A stretch of DNA of 59,805 bases. Origin: an uncultured Flavobacteriaceae bacterium (GTDB lineage: Bacteria > Bacteroidota > Bacteroidia > Flavobacteriales > Flavobacteriaceae). Below, one piece after another: positions 42,235-52,116 of this stretch. A program made the position numbers and the translations under genes. The number at the start of each line of letters is the position of its first letter. Positions within the stretch are counted from its first letter, which is position 1. The notes beneath the pieces were generated by a model. It saw only the letters and a program-made list of their open reading frames with translations, was not told the origin of the DNA and did no database searches. The stretch lies in assembly GCA_937959395.1 (NCBI GenBank), contig CALGLR010000116.1, positions 1-59,805 on the forward strand, written 5' to 3'.

Positions 42235-42872
42235 AAAAAAGCATTCATGAACAAGCAAAAACAATCTATTTATTAGGTATTTCTATTCTTTTTTGCTTTA
42301 TCCTTTTGGCAATACGATTTCAAATCACACAGAATCTATTTTATGGTTTTTTAGTATGGAATTTATTTCTTGCCGCAATACCATATGTCATTACATTTTA
42401 TCTCAACAATAAGTCTAGAGTTAAACTAGAACTCTTTATTGGTTTTAGTATTTGGTTAATTTTTCTACCAAATGCACCATATATAGTTACAGACTTTGTG
42501 CATTTAAAATTAAGTTCTTATAATATCATCTATTTAGACATCTTAATGGTTTTCTTATTTGCAATTAATGGTTTGGTCTTTTTTTATCTATCACTTATAG
42601 ATATGTTAAAACTAATTCAACCTTACTTTAATAAGAATGCAAAATCATTAATAACAGTATCACTATTGTTCCTCTCGAGTTTTGGAGTTTATCTGGGGCG
42701 TTTTCTTCGTTACAATTCTTGGGAATTATTAAGTAACCCTAAGCTACTATTCGAAGATATTTGGTTAATGCTTAGATTTCCTTTAGAACACAAAAGTGTT
42801 TGGAGTTTTACGCTATGTTTTGGTTTATTTTTAGCATTGGGCTATATAATAACAAAGCATTTAATTAATTAA
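42222..42872 (+). CDS. DUF1361 family membrane protein
   Basis: This 216-residue protein has about six membrane helices with the DUF1361 hallmarks FLVWNLFLAAIPYVITFYL, WLIFLPNAPYIVTDFVHL and FGVYLGRFLRYNSWELLSNP. It is the last gene of the unit starting at 38682 and nearly meets the convergent SDR gene, 6 bp away. Function unknown; probably envelope-related. Confidence 0.88.
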   Translation: MYTLKKSIHEQAKTIYLLGISILFCFILLAIRFQITQNLFYGFLVWNLFLAAIPYVITFYLNNKSRVKLELFIGFSIWLIFLPNAPYIVTDFVHLKLSSYNIIYLDILMVFLFAINGLVFFYLSLIDMLKLIQPYFNKNAKSLITVSLLFLSSFGVYLGRFLRYNSWELLSNPKLLFEDIWLMLRFPLEHKSVWSFTLCFGLFLALGYIITKHLIN

Positions 42873-42878
42873 AAAAAA

Positions 42879-43691
42879 CTAATTAATTGTTTTTTCAACA
42901 ACAAGATCAGGCTGTTCTCTATTTTTTTCTTGAATATTTCTAACTATTGATGTCGCAGTATTTCTAGGTAAAATTCGAGGCAGTCTTGACAAAAACTTAT
43001 TAAAAAAACCAGGAACTGCAACTGTTTTTCCTTTTTGCATAGCGTTATAACCGTATTGTACGACTTCTTTAGGACAAGCCATATTAAACGAAATTTTATT
43101 ATCTGAAGAAGAATCGGAAACTACTTTTTGAAATTCTGTTTTTGTTGGCCCTGGGCATAAAGCAGTAACGGTAACTCCTGTTCCTTTAAGCTCATTTGCA
43201 ATCGCTTCAGAAAAGGATAACATATATGCTTTTGAAGCATAATATAAAGACATTAGTGGCCCTGGTTGAAATGCTGCAAGTGATGACACGTTTAAAATAC
43301 GCCCTTCTCCTCTTTCAATCATGCTTGGCAAAAATAACTTTATTAAATGTGTAGTAGTTAGTACGTGTAAATGCAACATTGTTGATTCTCGTTCCCAATT
43401 TGTTTCAGAAAAAGATCCAAATAAACCAAAACCTGCATTATTAATTAAAACATCTATGGGTGTATTTTGTATGTTATTATATATAGAAATTGCAACATCT
43501 GTTTTACTAAGATCTTCTATTAATAATTCTATTTTAGAATTATAATCAGCAATCAATTCCTTTTTTACTAACTCTAGTTTTTTAGCATCTATATCTACTA
43601 ATACAAGATTGTATCCATCTTTTGCTAATAAAAGAGCAAATTCATAACCTAAACCTGAAGCAGCTCCAGTAATAAGTGCTGTTTTTACCAT
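42879..43691 (-). CDS. Short-chain dehydrogenase/reductase (SDR)
   Basis: From the preferred ATG at 43691 (MVKTALITGAASGLGYEFA) the protein has 270 residues; a TTG at 43715 would add eight unconserved ones. NAD(P) binding is shown by TGAASGLG, cofactor Asp in LVLVDID, and NNAGFG. The catalytic Ser is in LNVSSLAA and the Tyr/Lys pair in YYASKAYML. The long C-terminal region (EVVQYGYNAMQKGKTVAVPGFFNKFLSRLPRILP) fits the DltE/YqjQ-type subgroup, which often has lipid-like substrates. It is a single gene. Confidence 0.88.
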   Translation of the reverse strand: MVKTALITGAASGLGYEFALLLAKDGYNLVLVDIDAKKLELVKKELIADYNSKIELLIEDLSKTDVAISIYNNIQNTPIDVLINNAGFGLFGSFSETNWERESTMLHLHVLTTTHLIKLFLPSMIERGEGRILNVSSLAAFQPGPLMSLYYASKAYMLSFSEAIANELKGTGVTVTALCPGPTKTEFQKVVSDSSSDNKISFNMACPKEVVQYGYNAMQKGKTVAVPGFFNKFLSRLPRILPRNTATSIVRNIQEKNREQPDLVVEKTIN

Positions 43692-43868
43692 ATTTTTTTG
43701 GGAAAAATTTAACAATGCAATATAATAAAATATAATTCAATTGTTAATTTTAATTCTGTCAAAGGTTTTAAGTTCGTTCTTCTAAAAGAAATATTTTATA
43801 GTAGTTATACAAAATAAATCCATAAACTTCTCATTAACTGATAAAAGTAAAACTATGCATAAAAAAAT

Positions 43869-45101
43869 CTAATGCCGAACAACAATTTTCTTAGTTGCTG
43901 ATAACTTTCCAGAATTAATCATTAAGAGATATACTCCATTAGTTAATTTACTAGTTCTAATTTTCCTAGATTGAATATTACTATCTAAACTTAAATCTCC
44001 TTTAAAAATAGGTTTTCCTACAAGATCATATATAACATATGACGCTTCTTTAACGGCATTACTTGTTAATGAAATATTAATCTCATCATTAGCTGGGTTA
44101 GGATATATAGAATATACTTTATTAATATCAAAAGAATCGACACTTAGTACATCTGTTTTCCAATCGTCTTTAATTGTATTTATATGAGCATTCATTCTTG
44201 TTGCTTGTCCTTCTGTAAACATATACATACATGCATCATTAGTATAATCCATATAATTCATTGTTAATGCACTTTCAGTAGGTAAGCATGAGGATACACT
44301 TCCAGGTGAAGGACATCCTCCAGTTGAACTTGCTAAAGCAGGTGTATCATCTACGCGATCTCCAGAGCCACATCCTTGAAATGTATGATAAAGGTTATAA
44401 AAATGACCTAACTCATGAGTCACAGTTCTACCTAAATTATATGGCGCACCTGGTATAAAACCAGGGCAACCTGCTCCTGATGAACCAAAAGCATTAGTAT
44501 TCATGACTACAGAGTTACCATTACTGGGTTGTCCACCAAGAGGAGAATACCCTAAATAAGCAATTGGTTTTACTATAAAGTTTTGATAACCAGAAAATCT
44601 ACTATCAGTATCTAAAACATTTTCTCCTATAGTAACCGCCGGCTCACCTTCTATTAAGTCTGGATCAATACCAGTAGGGTGATTAGTAGTTGCTAATACA
44701 AACTGGACATCAATAGATCCTAAATTAACTCCAGGATAATTTGAACTTGCTGCTGTCCAATTTGAAATATCTCCATTGGTAGCAGAAAAATCTTCATTTA
44801 AAATACGTATTTGGTCTAGTGCTAAATCGACTAAACAAGCTCTATTTGACTCATTACCATTTGGATAATGAACAGCTACTGGAATGTAGATAGTTTGGAG
44901 ACGAGCTTGCGGATTAGCTAGTAAACGCTCATATTCTATTTGAAAAGCTGCTTGACGCGCTTCATATTTTGCTCTATAATCTGGATCCTGTAATTTTTCT
45001 TGCATATGCTCCAAGTAACCACACGTTTTTTCTTGTGCGTAATTATAATTACTAGTCATTAATAATAGAAATGCAAATAAAAGAGTGATTTTTTGTTTCA
45101 T
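43869..45101 (-). CDS. Secreted M43-type zinc metalloprotease with T9SS sorting domain (copy 1)
   Basis: This 410-residue protein has a signal peptide (to NYNYAQ), a short proregion and a metzincin domain with zinc ligands H229, H233 and H239 in THELGHFYNLYH and catalytic E230. The usual M43 glycine before the third ligand is Asn. The Met-turn region is MNYMDYTNDACMYMFTEGQ. A type A sorting domain follows (YSIYPNPANDEINISL, then LTNGVYLLMINSG). It should be released or surface-bound through T9SS. It is a tandem paralogue of the gene at 45159, 57 bp away. Confidence 0.88.
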   Translation of the reverse strand: MKQKITLLFAFLLLMTSNYNYAQEKTCGYLEHMQEKLQDPDYRAKYEARQAAFQIEYERLLANPQARLQTIYIPVAVHYPNGNESNRACLVDLALDQIRILNEDFSATNGDISNWTAASSNYPGVNLGSIDVQFVLATTNHPTGIDPDLIEGEPAVTIGENVLDTDSRFSGYQNFIVKPIAYLGYSPLGGQPSNGNSVVMNTNAFGSSGAGCPGFIPGAPYNLGRTVTHELGHFYNLYHTFQGCGSGDRVDDTPALASSTGGCPSPGSVSSCLPTESALTMNYMDYTNDACMYMFTEGQATRMNAHINTIKDDWKTDVLSVDSFDINKVYSIYPNPANDEINISLTSNAVKEASYVIYDLVGKPIFKGDLSLDSNIQSRKIRTSKLTNGVYLLMINSGKLSATKKIVVRH

Positions 45102-45158
45102 AACTTTTAACTATCTATAAAAATAAAATTGTGTTTAACCAAATTTAAGACTGTGCAA

Positions 45159-46427
45159 TTAATGCTTTACGATTAACTTCATTATTTTTGAGAAATCGGA
45201 AGATTTAAAATCTAAGACATATAATCCAGTATTAAATTGTGATGTATTAATCTTTATCTCATTAAGTTCATCCTCGATATTTATAGTTTTTTCATAAATT
45301 AATTTCCCTGAAAGATCATGTAATGTGTAACTAGCAAATCCTTTTACTTCATTGGGCATGGATATAACAACCTCTTCATTTACTGGATTCGGGTAGATCT
45401 TAAATCCTTTACTATCATCAGTTATAATAACTGGATCATCATCATCATTATCTATAGTCTCATCTACTACATTAAGCTTCCATTCGTTTTGAATTATTGT
45501 TAAATACGCATTCATATTCATAGATTGCCCTTCTGTAAACATATACATGCATTCATCATTTACATAATCCATATAATTAGTTGTTAAAGACGCATTGTTA
45601 CACATAGTAATACTTCCTGGAACAGCACAACCATAAGTTGGACCACTAATATTAGGAGTATCAGCTATACCATCATCTAAATCACAGCTTCCATTTCCTC
45701 CCCATGTATGATCCAAATTATAAAAATGTCCTAATTCATGCGTTAGTGTTCTTCCTAAATTAAATGGTGCTCTTGGAACAAACCCTTCACATCCTTCTCC
45801 TGAACCAAATGCTGTATTAGTAATTACTAAAGTATCACCAAAACCAGGTTCACCTCCTTTGGGAGAATATCCTAGAACTGCTCCTCCTAAATCTTTAACC
45901 ACAAAATTTTGATAACCTGACCATCTAGAATCCCTATCACTCTCATCAAATGGCCATCCTATTGTTACAGCTGGCTCCCCTTCTAGCAAATCTTCATCCG
46001 TATTTTCAGGATGGTTTTTAGATGCTAAAATAAATTTCACATCAAGATTTCCTATGTTCACTCCAGGATAATGAGAGCTAGCTTCATTCCAGTTTGAAAT
46101 ATCAGAATTCATTCCTGAAAAATCTTCATTTAAAATACGTATTTGATCTTTTACCAAATCAACGAGGCAAGATCTAATAGATTCTTCGGCTGTTGGAAAA
46201 TGAACTGCTACTGGCACAATTATGGTTTGCCTTCTTCCTAATGAATTGGATTTAAAGTTTTTTTGAAAATTCTTAACAGATTCTTGTCTTGATTCATAGT
46301 TTTTTCTAAAAATAGAATCTTGTAATTTTTCATTCATAAATTCACCTGTTCCACAAACTCTTTGTTGCGCGAAATTTAGGTTAGATATAAGTAGAAAAGC
46401 TATTGGAATAATCAATTTAAATTTCAT
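45159..46427 (-). CDS. Secreted M43-type zinc metalloprotease with T9SS sorting domain (copy 2)
   Basis: This 422-residue protein has the same layout as the neighbour at 43869: signal peptide ending LNFAQ, IIVPVAVHFPTAEESIRSCLVDLVKDQIRILNEDFSG core, and zinc site H230, H234, H240 (THELGHFYNLDH). Met-turn TNYMDYVNDECMYMFTEGQ, an Asp-rich linker (DNDDDDP) and a sorting domain starting FKIYPNPVNEEVVISM follow. The Asn in place of the common Gly is also here, so it predates the duplication. It is the upstream gene of the pair and probably drives both. Confidence 0.88.
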   Translation of the reverse strand: MKFKLIIPIAFLLISNLNFAQQRVCGTGEFMNEKLQDSIFRKNYESRQESVKNFQKNFKSNSLGRRQTIIVPVAVHFPTAEESIRSCLVDLVKDQIRILNEDFSGMNSDISNWNEASSHYPGVNIGNLDVKFILASKNHPENTDEDLLEGEPAVTIGWPFDESDRDSRWSGYQNFVVKDLGGAVLGYSPKGGEPGFGDTLVITNTAFGSGEGCEGFVPRAPFNLGRTLTHELGHFYNLDHTWGGNGSCDLDDGIADTPNISGPTYGCAVPGSITMCNNASLTTNYMDYVNDECMYMFTEGQSMNMNAYLTIIQNEWKLNVVDETIDNDDDDPVIITDDSKGFKIYPNPVNEEVVISMPNEVKGFASYTLHDLSGKLIYEKTINIEDELNEIKINTSQFNTGLYVLDFKSSDFSKIMKLIVKH

Positions 46428-46565
46428 TGCTTATTTTTTAAAATTAGATGAATAAACTATTACGTCCTTAAAAACTTATTATTGGGGCGTTTTAATTGTT
46501 CCAAATAAACAAAAAAAATCCATGAAATACAAATAAATCAGTTGAAATACATATTATATAAGGCT

Positions 46566-47009
46566 TTATATTAATGGTTTAACCTCATTAAACTCTATAA
46601 CACTAGATAAAACGATCTGTGTCTTAGTCTCACCATAAACAATTAATTGATCTATAAAAGTCTCTAAGTGCTTTTGGTCCTTTAGAATGACTTCCATTAC
46701 TATATTTTCACTGCCAGTAATACGATAGCAGTTTAGAACTTCGTCATAAGATTTTACTTTTTCTAAAAAAGGTTTCAACTTTCCCATGAATGCTCTAATT
46801 GTAATGATAGCTTTAAGTTGGTAACCTGCTTCAAAAGGAGATATTGCAGTATTATAACTTTTAATAATACCGATATCTTCCATCTTTTTTATACGCTCAG
46901 AAACTGCAGGAGAACTAATCCCAACTTGCCTTCCTATTTCTGCATTAGATTGTCTGGCATTTTTTTGAAGGCATTTTAAAATCCTCCAATTTAGCTTATC
47001 TATTGTCAT
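46566..47009 (-). CDS. Lrp/AsnC family transcriptional regulator
   Basis: This 147-residue protein has the N-terminal winged helix NARQSNAEIGRQVGISSPAVSERIKKMEDIGIIKSY and a C-terminal RAM ligand/oligomer domain (YQLKAIITIRAFMGKLKPFLEKV, CYRITGSENIVMEV). The length is typical of feast/famine regulators. The target is unknown. It is divergent from the gene at 47129 across a 119-bp gap with a -7 box for each, so autoregulation and control of that gene are possible. Confidence 0.92.
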   Translation of the reverse strand: MTIDKLNWRILKCLQKNARQSNAEIGRQVGISSPAVSERIKKMEDIGIIKSYNTAISPFEAGYQLKAIITIRAFMGKLKPFLEKVKSYDEVLNCYRITGSENIVMEVILKDQKHLETFIDQLIVYGETKTQIVLSSVIEFNEVKPLI

Positions 47010-47047
47010 TTTAATGAATTTATAGGCATATAATATAATTATTAAAT

Positions 47048-47055
47048 CAAATTTA
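47048..47055 (-). promoter_or_regulatory. -7 box of the Lrp/AsnC gene
   Basis: TAAATTTG on the minus strand is an exact TAnnTTTG match, 38 bp before the start codon. A recognisable -33 box is missing. Confidence 0.45.
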
Positions 47056-47099
47056 CGATTATACTTTAAATTCTAAAGATAAAAAATCTGATTTGTTTG

Positions 47100-47107
47100 T
47101 AATTTTG
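47100..47107 (+). promoter_or_regulatory. -7 box of the 47129 gene
   Basis: TAATTTTG is an exact TAnnTTTG match, 21 bp before the ATG, preceded by TTTGTT. It implies a short leader. Confidence 0.5.
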
Positions 47108-47128
47108 GTATCCCAATAAAAATATATT

Positions 47129-47524
47129 ATGTACAACTACTCGTCCTCAGATTTTCAAAACTCTCCTATATATACAAAAGCTATAGAAATATTAGTATTG
47201 TCTAGAAGTATTTCTCAATATGTACAAGATGATTTATCTACATTAAAAATTGATGGTAAAGAAGATTCTAATATTTATTTCTCAGGAGACATTATCTATC
47301 AATCCGAATCATTAGCACCAGAGATAGCTAAAGCTGAACTTGAGCGCTATTCAGATAACAAATACAAACATATAGCATCAGTAAAAAGACTAACTAATAG
47401 GCTATATAAGAATTGTAGACGATTAGAAAACTGCAATAGTAATGGTAAAGAATATGTTTCAATACTTAGGCATGAATTAAAAAAATTCAAACAACTTCAG
47501 TACGTTTGGTCTCTAACATTATAA
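47129..47524 (+). CDS. Conserved-looking hypothetical protein next to Lrp regulator
   Basis: This 131-residue soluble protein with no signal peptide has a mixed start (YSSSDFQNSPIYTKAIEILVLSRSISQYVQDDLSTLKID). It continues with a middle segment IYFSGDIIYQSESLAPEIAKAELERYS and a basic helical C-terminus (SVKRLTNRLYKNCRRLENC, then LRHELKKFKQLQYVW). It may be an all-helical four-helix-bundle protein. I recognise no family. The clean -7 box and position opposite a regulator argue that it is a real gene. Confidence 0.65.
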   Translation: MYNYSSSDFQNSPIYTKAIEILVLSRSISQYVQDDLSTLKIDGKEDSNIYFSGDIIYQSESLAPEIAKAELERYSDNKYKHIASVKRLTNRLYKNCRRLENCNSNGKEYVSILRHELKKFKQLQYVWSLTL

Positions 47525-47585
47525 GGTCTTAAAAAAGATAAGTGTCACATCTAAAATAAGTCTACAAATAGTAATCGTTTCTATT

Positions 47586-48221
47586 TTACAACTCAAATTC
47601 AGTTTGTTTTGAGCCAGTATCAAAGATATGCGGATAATGCTCTTTTGCATTTTTGAACATAAACTCCACTGGGACGTCTTCAAAATGTCCATAGTCTTCA
47701 ATATATTCTATAAATAAGTTTCCGTCTTTATTAAATTCTTGAAAAACAGAATCGTTTTCTCCATCAAAATCTAACGGTGAAACATTGAATATTTGACAAA
47801 TAGATGCATTAAATCCAGGCGATAGTTTAATCCATTTACCTTCAATATAGACATTAACCATTCCGTGATTCGTTAACTCATTAGTTCCAAATTTTTCCGT
47901 CAACCTTTCAACTCCAATATGATTTTTAACTTTAGCTAAATGAATTCGAGCCGGGATTCCGAGTCCACGAAGACAGGCTATTAATAGAATCGATTTATCA
48001 ACGCAATGTCCTTTAGACTTTTTTGAAATTTCGCTTGCTCTATAATTTTTTTTTGAAAAACTTAGACTATAAGGATAGTATCTCCAAGAATCACGAATTT
48101 TTAAATATAAGAGCTTAGTTTTTTCCTTTTGTGAAAGAGAAGTGTTTTTATATTCAACAATAATTTCTTGAATTTCTTCACTTTCATAATCAAAAAAATA
48201 GGTAGAGGTTAAATATTCCAT
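47586..48221 (-). CDS. Transglutaminase-like domain protein
   Basis: This 211-residue protein has the papain-like core with Cys73 (KGHCVDKSILLIACLRGLGIPARIHLA) and His119 (LTNHGMVNVYIEGKWIKL). At the place of the usual third residue (D-P-T) it has SPGFN, so Asp is replaced by Ser134. This SP/TPxFN variant followed by PLDFDGENDSVFQEFNKDG and YIEDYGHFEDVP is shared by a known subgroup of short bacterial transglutaminase-like proteins. No signal peptide is seen. The substrate is unknown; peptidase or amidase activity is as likely as crosslinking. Confidence 0.82.
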   Translation of the reverse strand: MEYLTSTYFFDYESEEIQEIIVEYKNTSLSQKEKTKLLYLKIRDSWRYYPYSLSFSKKNYRASEISKKSKGHCVDKSILLIACLRGLGIPARIHLAKVKNHIGVERLTEKFGTNELTNHGMVNVYIEGKWIKLSPGFNASICQIFNVSPLDFDGENDSVFQEFNKDGNLFIEYIEDYGHFEDVPVEFMFKNAKEHYPHIFDTGSKQTEFEL

Positions 48222-48332
48222 TTATATTTTAGCTTACTAATTTATAAGTGACTTCGGTTTCGACTAACCTCCAAATTGAAATATTTGACTAGGTTCAACA
48301 ATTAATTCTAATTCAAAATTTGAATAAAATAT

Positions 48333-48453
48333 GCAATTCACTCTTTTTTTCTTAAAAAAGGGTTCTTACAAAACCCAAAAAAATAATCTTAGAAAGATCC
48401 CGCTATGCAGCGGGATAAGCGATTCACTCATTTTTTCTTAAAAAATGGTTCTC
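48333..48453. repeat. Two direct repeats with internal hairpins around a CCCGCT hairpin
   Basis: Units at 48333-48366 and 48419-48453 share GC-ATTCACTC-TTTTTTCTTAAAAAA-GGTTCT at about 31 of 34 positions. Each folds as T-run/A-run around CTT. One differing position is matched by a change in its partner base (T with G in one, A with T in the other), which keeps the stem. Between them, 48397-48416 is the hairpin ATCCCGCT-ATGC-AGCGGGAT, a core common among flavobacterial intergenic repeats. The array follows the icmF stop codon directly. Confidence 0.55.
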
Positions 48454-48456
48454 TGC

Positions 48457-51400
48457 TTACATGTTTCTTCTATACTGCCCTCCCACTTCAAATAATGAAG
48501 CTGTAATTTCTCCTAGAGAACATACTTTACAAACTTCCATTAAGGCTTCAAAAATATTTTGATTACTAATCGCTTTTTGTTGTAAATCTTTAAGTAAACC
48601 AATAGTATCATTAGATTTATGAAGGGTTTCTAATGTTTTTATTTGAAATAATTTCTCTTCTTCAGTAGCTCTAATAACTTCCTTTGGAACAACCGTAGGA
48701 GACCCTTTAGAACTTAAAAATGTATTTACTCCAACAATAGGGAATTCACCATTATGTTTTAATGTTTCATAATACAAACTCTCTTCTTGAATCTTACTAC
48801 GTTGATACATCGTTTCCATTGCACCTAATACACCACCTCTTTCTGTAATACGATCAAACTCTAATAATACAGCTTCTTCAACTAGATCTGTTAATTCTTC
48901 AATAATGAATGATCCCTGTATTGGGTTTTCATTTTTAGCTAACCCTAGTTCTTTATTTATAATAAGCTGAATTGCCATTGCACGACGAACAGACTCTTCT
49001 GTAGGAGTTGTAATTGCTTCGTCATAGGCATTAGTATGTAACGAATTACAATTATCGTATATCGCGTACAATGCCTGTAAAGTCGTACGAATATCATTAA
49101 AATCAATTTCTTGTGCATGTAAACTTCTACCAGATGTTTGAATATGATATTTTAGCATTTGAGCTCTCGCGTTAGCTCCATATTTATGTCGCAATGCTTT
49201 TGCCCATATTTTTCTTGCTACACGACCTATCACTGCATATTCTGGATCTATTCCATTAGAGAAAAAGAACGAAAGGTTTGGACCAAATTTATTAATATCC
49301 ATTCCTCGCGATAAATAATACTCGACATAAGTAAACCCATTAGAAAGTGTTAATGCCAGTTGAGTAATAGGGTTTGCTCCTGCTTCTGCAATATGATATC
49401 CAGAAATAGAAACAGAATAAAAGTTACGTACATTATTTTCTATAAAATATTCTTGTACATCTCCCATTAAACGCAAAGCAAATTCAGTAGAAAAAATACA
49501 AGTATTCTGCGCTTGATCTTCTTTCAAAATATCTGCTTGCACTGTACCTCTTACCTGCGCTATTGTTTTTGTTTTTATGTCTTGATAAACTGCTTCTGGT
49601 AAAACGGCATCTCCAGTAACTCCAAGTAACATTAATCCTAAACCATCATTACTTTCTGGTAAATCACCATTATACACTGGTCTTTCTACTCCTTTACCTT
49701 TATATATCTTTTTTATTTTTGTCTCAACTTCTTTTTCTAGGCCGTTTTCTTTAATATAAATCTCACATTGTTGATCGATAGCTGCATTCATAAAGAAACC
49801 AAGCAACATAGGTGCTGGACCGTTTATTGTCATACTAACCGAAGTCATGACATGTGCTAAATTAAAGCCTGAATACAATTTTTTAGCATCATCTAAACAA
49901 CAAATACTTACTCCTGCATTACCAATTTTACCATATATATCTGGTCTATGATCTGGATCGTTTCCATAAAGCGTTACACTATCAAAAGCAGTAGACAACC
50001 GCTTTGCTGGTAATCCCATACTTACATAATGAAAACGTTTATTAGTACGTTCTGGCCCACCTTCTCCTGCAAACATTCTAGCAGGATCTTCTCCTGTTCT
50101 TTTAAATGGATATAATCCTGAAGTATATGGAAATTCTCCTGGAACATTTTCCTGTAAACACCAATTTAAAACATCTCCCCATGCCTTATATTTAGGTAAA
50201 GCTACTTTTGGTATTTGAGTATGAGATAAAGATTCTGTATGTGTTTCGATTTTTATTTCTTTGTCTCTAACCTTAAATGTGTATATAGGATTTTTGTATT
50301 TATTTACTTTCTCATCCCACCCCGTAATAATTTCCCAATTATAAGGATCAAGGTTTAGTTTTACGCGATCAAATTCTGAGATTAATAACCTTACAAAATC
50401 TTTGTTTTCAGAAGTTGTTTCTATAGACTCTGATTCAATCCCTGCTTTATCTAGCGTTGGAGCTTTTTCTAAAACAGATTCTAGTGTTTTATATATACCA
50501 TATAACTTTTGAGCAACCTCAACTTGAGTTCTCGCGGTTTTATCGTAAGCACGGTTGCTCTCTGCAATTTCAGACAAGTAACGTGTTCTTGAAGGAGGAA
50601 TAACAAAAATTTTCTCGCTCATCTCATCTGAGATTTCAAAAGTAGATTTTAAATTGGTATCTGTTTTTTCTACCAATTTATCCATTATTGCTTTATAAAG
50701 CGTATTCATTCCTGGATCATTAAATTGTGATGCAATGGTGCCATAAACAGGTAATTGATCTTGTGGCGTATCCCACAAATGATTATTACGCATGTACTGC
50801 TTCTTAACATCACGAAGCGCATCTAAAGATCCTCTTTTATCAAATTTGTTAATCGCAACGAGATCGGCAAAATCTAACATGTCGATTTTCTCTAATTGAG
50901 TTGCGGCTCCAAACTCAGGAGTCATTACATAAAGAGCAACATCACTATGCTCCATTATCTCAGTATCAGATTGTCCAATACCAGAAGTTTCTAATATTAT
51001 TAAATCATATTCCGCAGCTTTTAAAACCTGAACCGCTTCATTTACATATTTCGATAAGGCTAAATTAGATTGTCGTGTCGCTAAACTACGCATGTACACT
51101 CTTGGTGAGTTTATGGCATTCATACGAATACGATCTCCTAAAAGAGCACCTCCAGTTTTTCTTTTTGAAGGATCTACAGAAACTAATCCTATTGTTTTTT
51201 TTGGAAAATCTATTAAAAATCGACGTACTAACTCATCTACTAAACTAGATTTACCCGCACCTCCTGTTCCTGTTATTCCTAAAACAGGTGTTTTACTTGT
51301 TTTATTTTTTATGTGTATTTTATCTAAAGTACTTTTTGCGATTTCAGGAAAATTTTCAGCAGAAGAAATTACACGAGCTATTGCCTTAGAACTCTTCTTC

Positions 51401-51876
51401 GAAAGCGCGTCTATCTCACCATTTAATGAATCTCCAATTGCAAAATCTGATTTTTCAACCAAATCGTTAATCATCCCTTGTAATCCCATTTCACGACCAT
51501 CATCAGGAGAATAAATTCTTGAAATTCCATAATCCATTAGCTCTTTAATCTCTGATGGCAAAATAACGCCACCACCGCCTCCAAAGATTTTAATATGCTC
51601 AGCTCCTTTTTCTTTCAATAAATCATACATGTATTTAAAATACTCGTTATGACCACCTTGATAAGACGTTAAACAAATCGCATTAGCATCTTCTTGAATT
51701 GCTGTATTTACAACCTCTTCAACACTACGATCATGTCCCAAATGTATGACTTCCACACCGGTAGACTGAATAATACGACGCATTATATTAATAGACGCAT
51801 CGTGCCCATCAAATAATGAAGCTGCTGTTACAATTCTTACTTTATATTTGGGTTTGTATGGTGTTGCTTGTTTCAT
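48457..51876 (-). CDS. icmF: Fused isobutyryl-CoA mutase (B12-dependent) IcmF
   Basis: This 1139-residue fusion has three parts. The N-terminal cobalamin-binding domain has His25 in FDGHDAS as the lower axial ligand motif. A MeaB-like GTPase chaperone follows with Walker A GTGGAGKS (203-210) and base-specificity NKFD. The C-terminal TIM-barrel mutase contains [34 protein letters not shown] and [17 protein letters not shown]. IcmF interconverts isobutyryl- and n-butyryl-CoA; relatives act on pivalyl- or isovaleryl-CoA. It contains its own repair GTPase. It is a monocistronic-looking gene; a BtuF-like protein gene is ~3 kb away. Confidence 0.93.
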   Translation of the reverse strand: MKQATPYKPKYKVRIVTAASLFDGHDASINIMRRIIQSTGVEVIHLGHDRSVEEVVNTAIQEDANAICLTSYQGGHNEYFKYMYDLLKEKGAEHIKIFGGGGGVILPSEIKELMDYGISRIYSPDDGREMGLQGMINDLVEKSDFAIGDSLNGEIDALSKKSSKAIARVISSAENFPEIAKSTLDKIHIKNKTSKTPVLGITGTGGAGKSSLVDELVRRFLIDFPKKTIGLVSVDPSKRKTGGALLGDRIRMNAINSPRVYMRSLATRQSNLALSKYVNEAVQVLKAAEYDLIILETSGIGQSDTEIMEHSDVALYVMTPEFGAATQLEKIDMLDFADLVAINKFDKRGSLDALRDVKKQYMRNNHLWDTPQDQLPVYGTIASQFNDPGMNTLYKAIMDKLVEKTDTNLKSTFEISDEMSEKIFVIPPSRTRYLSEIAESNRAYDKTARTQVEVAQKLYGIYKTLESVLEKAPTLDKAGIESESIETTSENKDFVRLLISEFDRVKLNLDPYNWEIITGWDEKVNKYKNPIYTFKVRDKEIKIETHTESLSHTQIPKVALPKYKAWGDVLNWCLQENVPGEFPYTSGLYPFKRTGEDPARMFAGEGGPERTNKRFHYVSMGLPAKRLSTAFDSVTLYGNDPDHRPDIYGKIGNAGVSICCLDDAKKLYSGFNLAHVMTSVSMTINGPAPMLLGFFMNAAIDQQCEIYIKENGLEKEVETKIKKIYKGKGVERPVYNGDLPESNDGLGLMLLGVTGDAVLPEAVYQDIKTKTIAQVRGTVQADILKEDQAQNTCIFSTEFALRLMGDVQEYFIENNVRNFYSVSISGYHIAEAGANPITQLALTLSNGFTYVEYYLSRGMDINKFGPNLSFFFSNGIDPEYAVIGRVARKIWAKALRHKYGANARAQMLKYHIQTSGRSLHAQEIDFNDIRTTLQALYAIYDNCNSLHTNAYDEAITTPTEESVRRAMAIQLIINKELGLAKNENPIQGSFIIEELTDLVEEAVLLEFDRITERGGVLGAMETMYQRSKIQEESLYYETLKHNGEFPIVGVNTFLSSKGSPTVVPKEVIRATEEEKLFQIKTLETLHKSNDTIGLLKDLQQKAISNQNIFEALMEVCKVCSLGEITASLFEVGGQYRRNM

Positions 51877-52010
51877 TGCTAATTTTCGATCTATTTAAGA
51901 GACGCAATTTACGAAATATTCAAAAAATTACCCTCATTATCTATGATTATCTAATGAATTATTCAATAATAAAAATATTAGATTTTATAACTTTTTTTAA
52001 ATTGTGGTAT

Positions 52011-52018
52011 TATATTTG
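52011..52018 (+). promoter_or_regulatory. -7 box of the DUF4197 gene
   Basis: TATATTTG is an exact TAnnTTTG match, about 100 bp before the ATG at 52117, in an otherwise featureless 240-bp gap shared with the divergent icmF gene. Confidence 0.45.
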
Positions 52019-52116
52019 AAGCTTATTTAATTACTAATTCTTACAAAAAATTATGGTATACAATAATAAAACTGTAATTTTCTAAATCTTAATTTTAAAT
52101 TAAAACTATTAAAACA

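Noticed and set aside
51877-52116. Cobalamin riboswitch upstream of icmF
   Set aside because: The leader is short and AT-rich, with no B12-box-like GC segment or complex folding visible.
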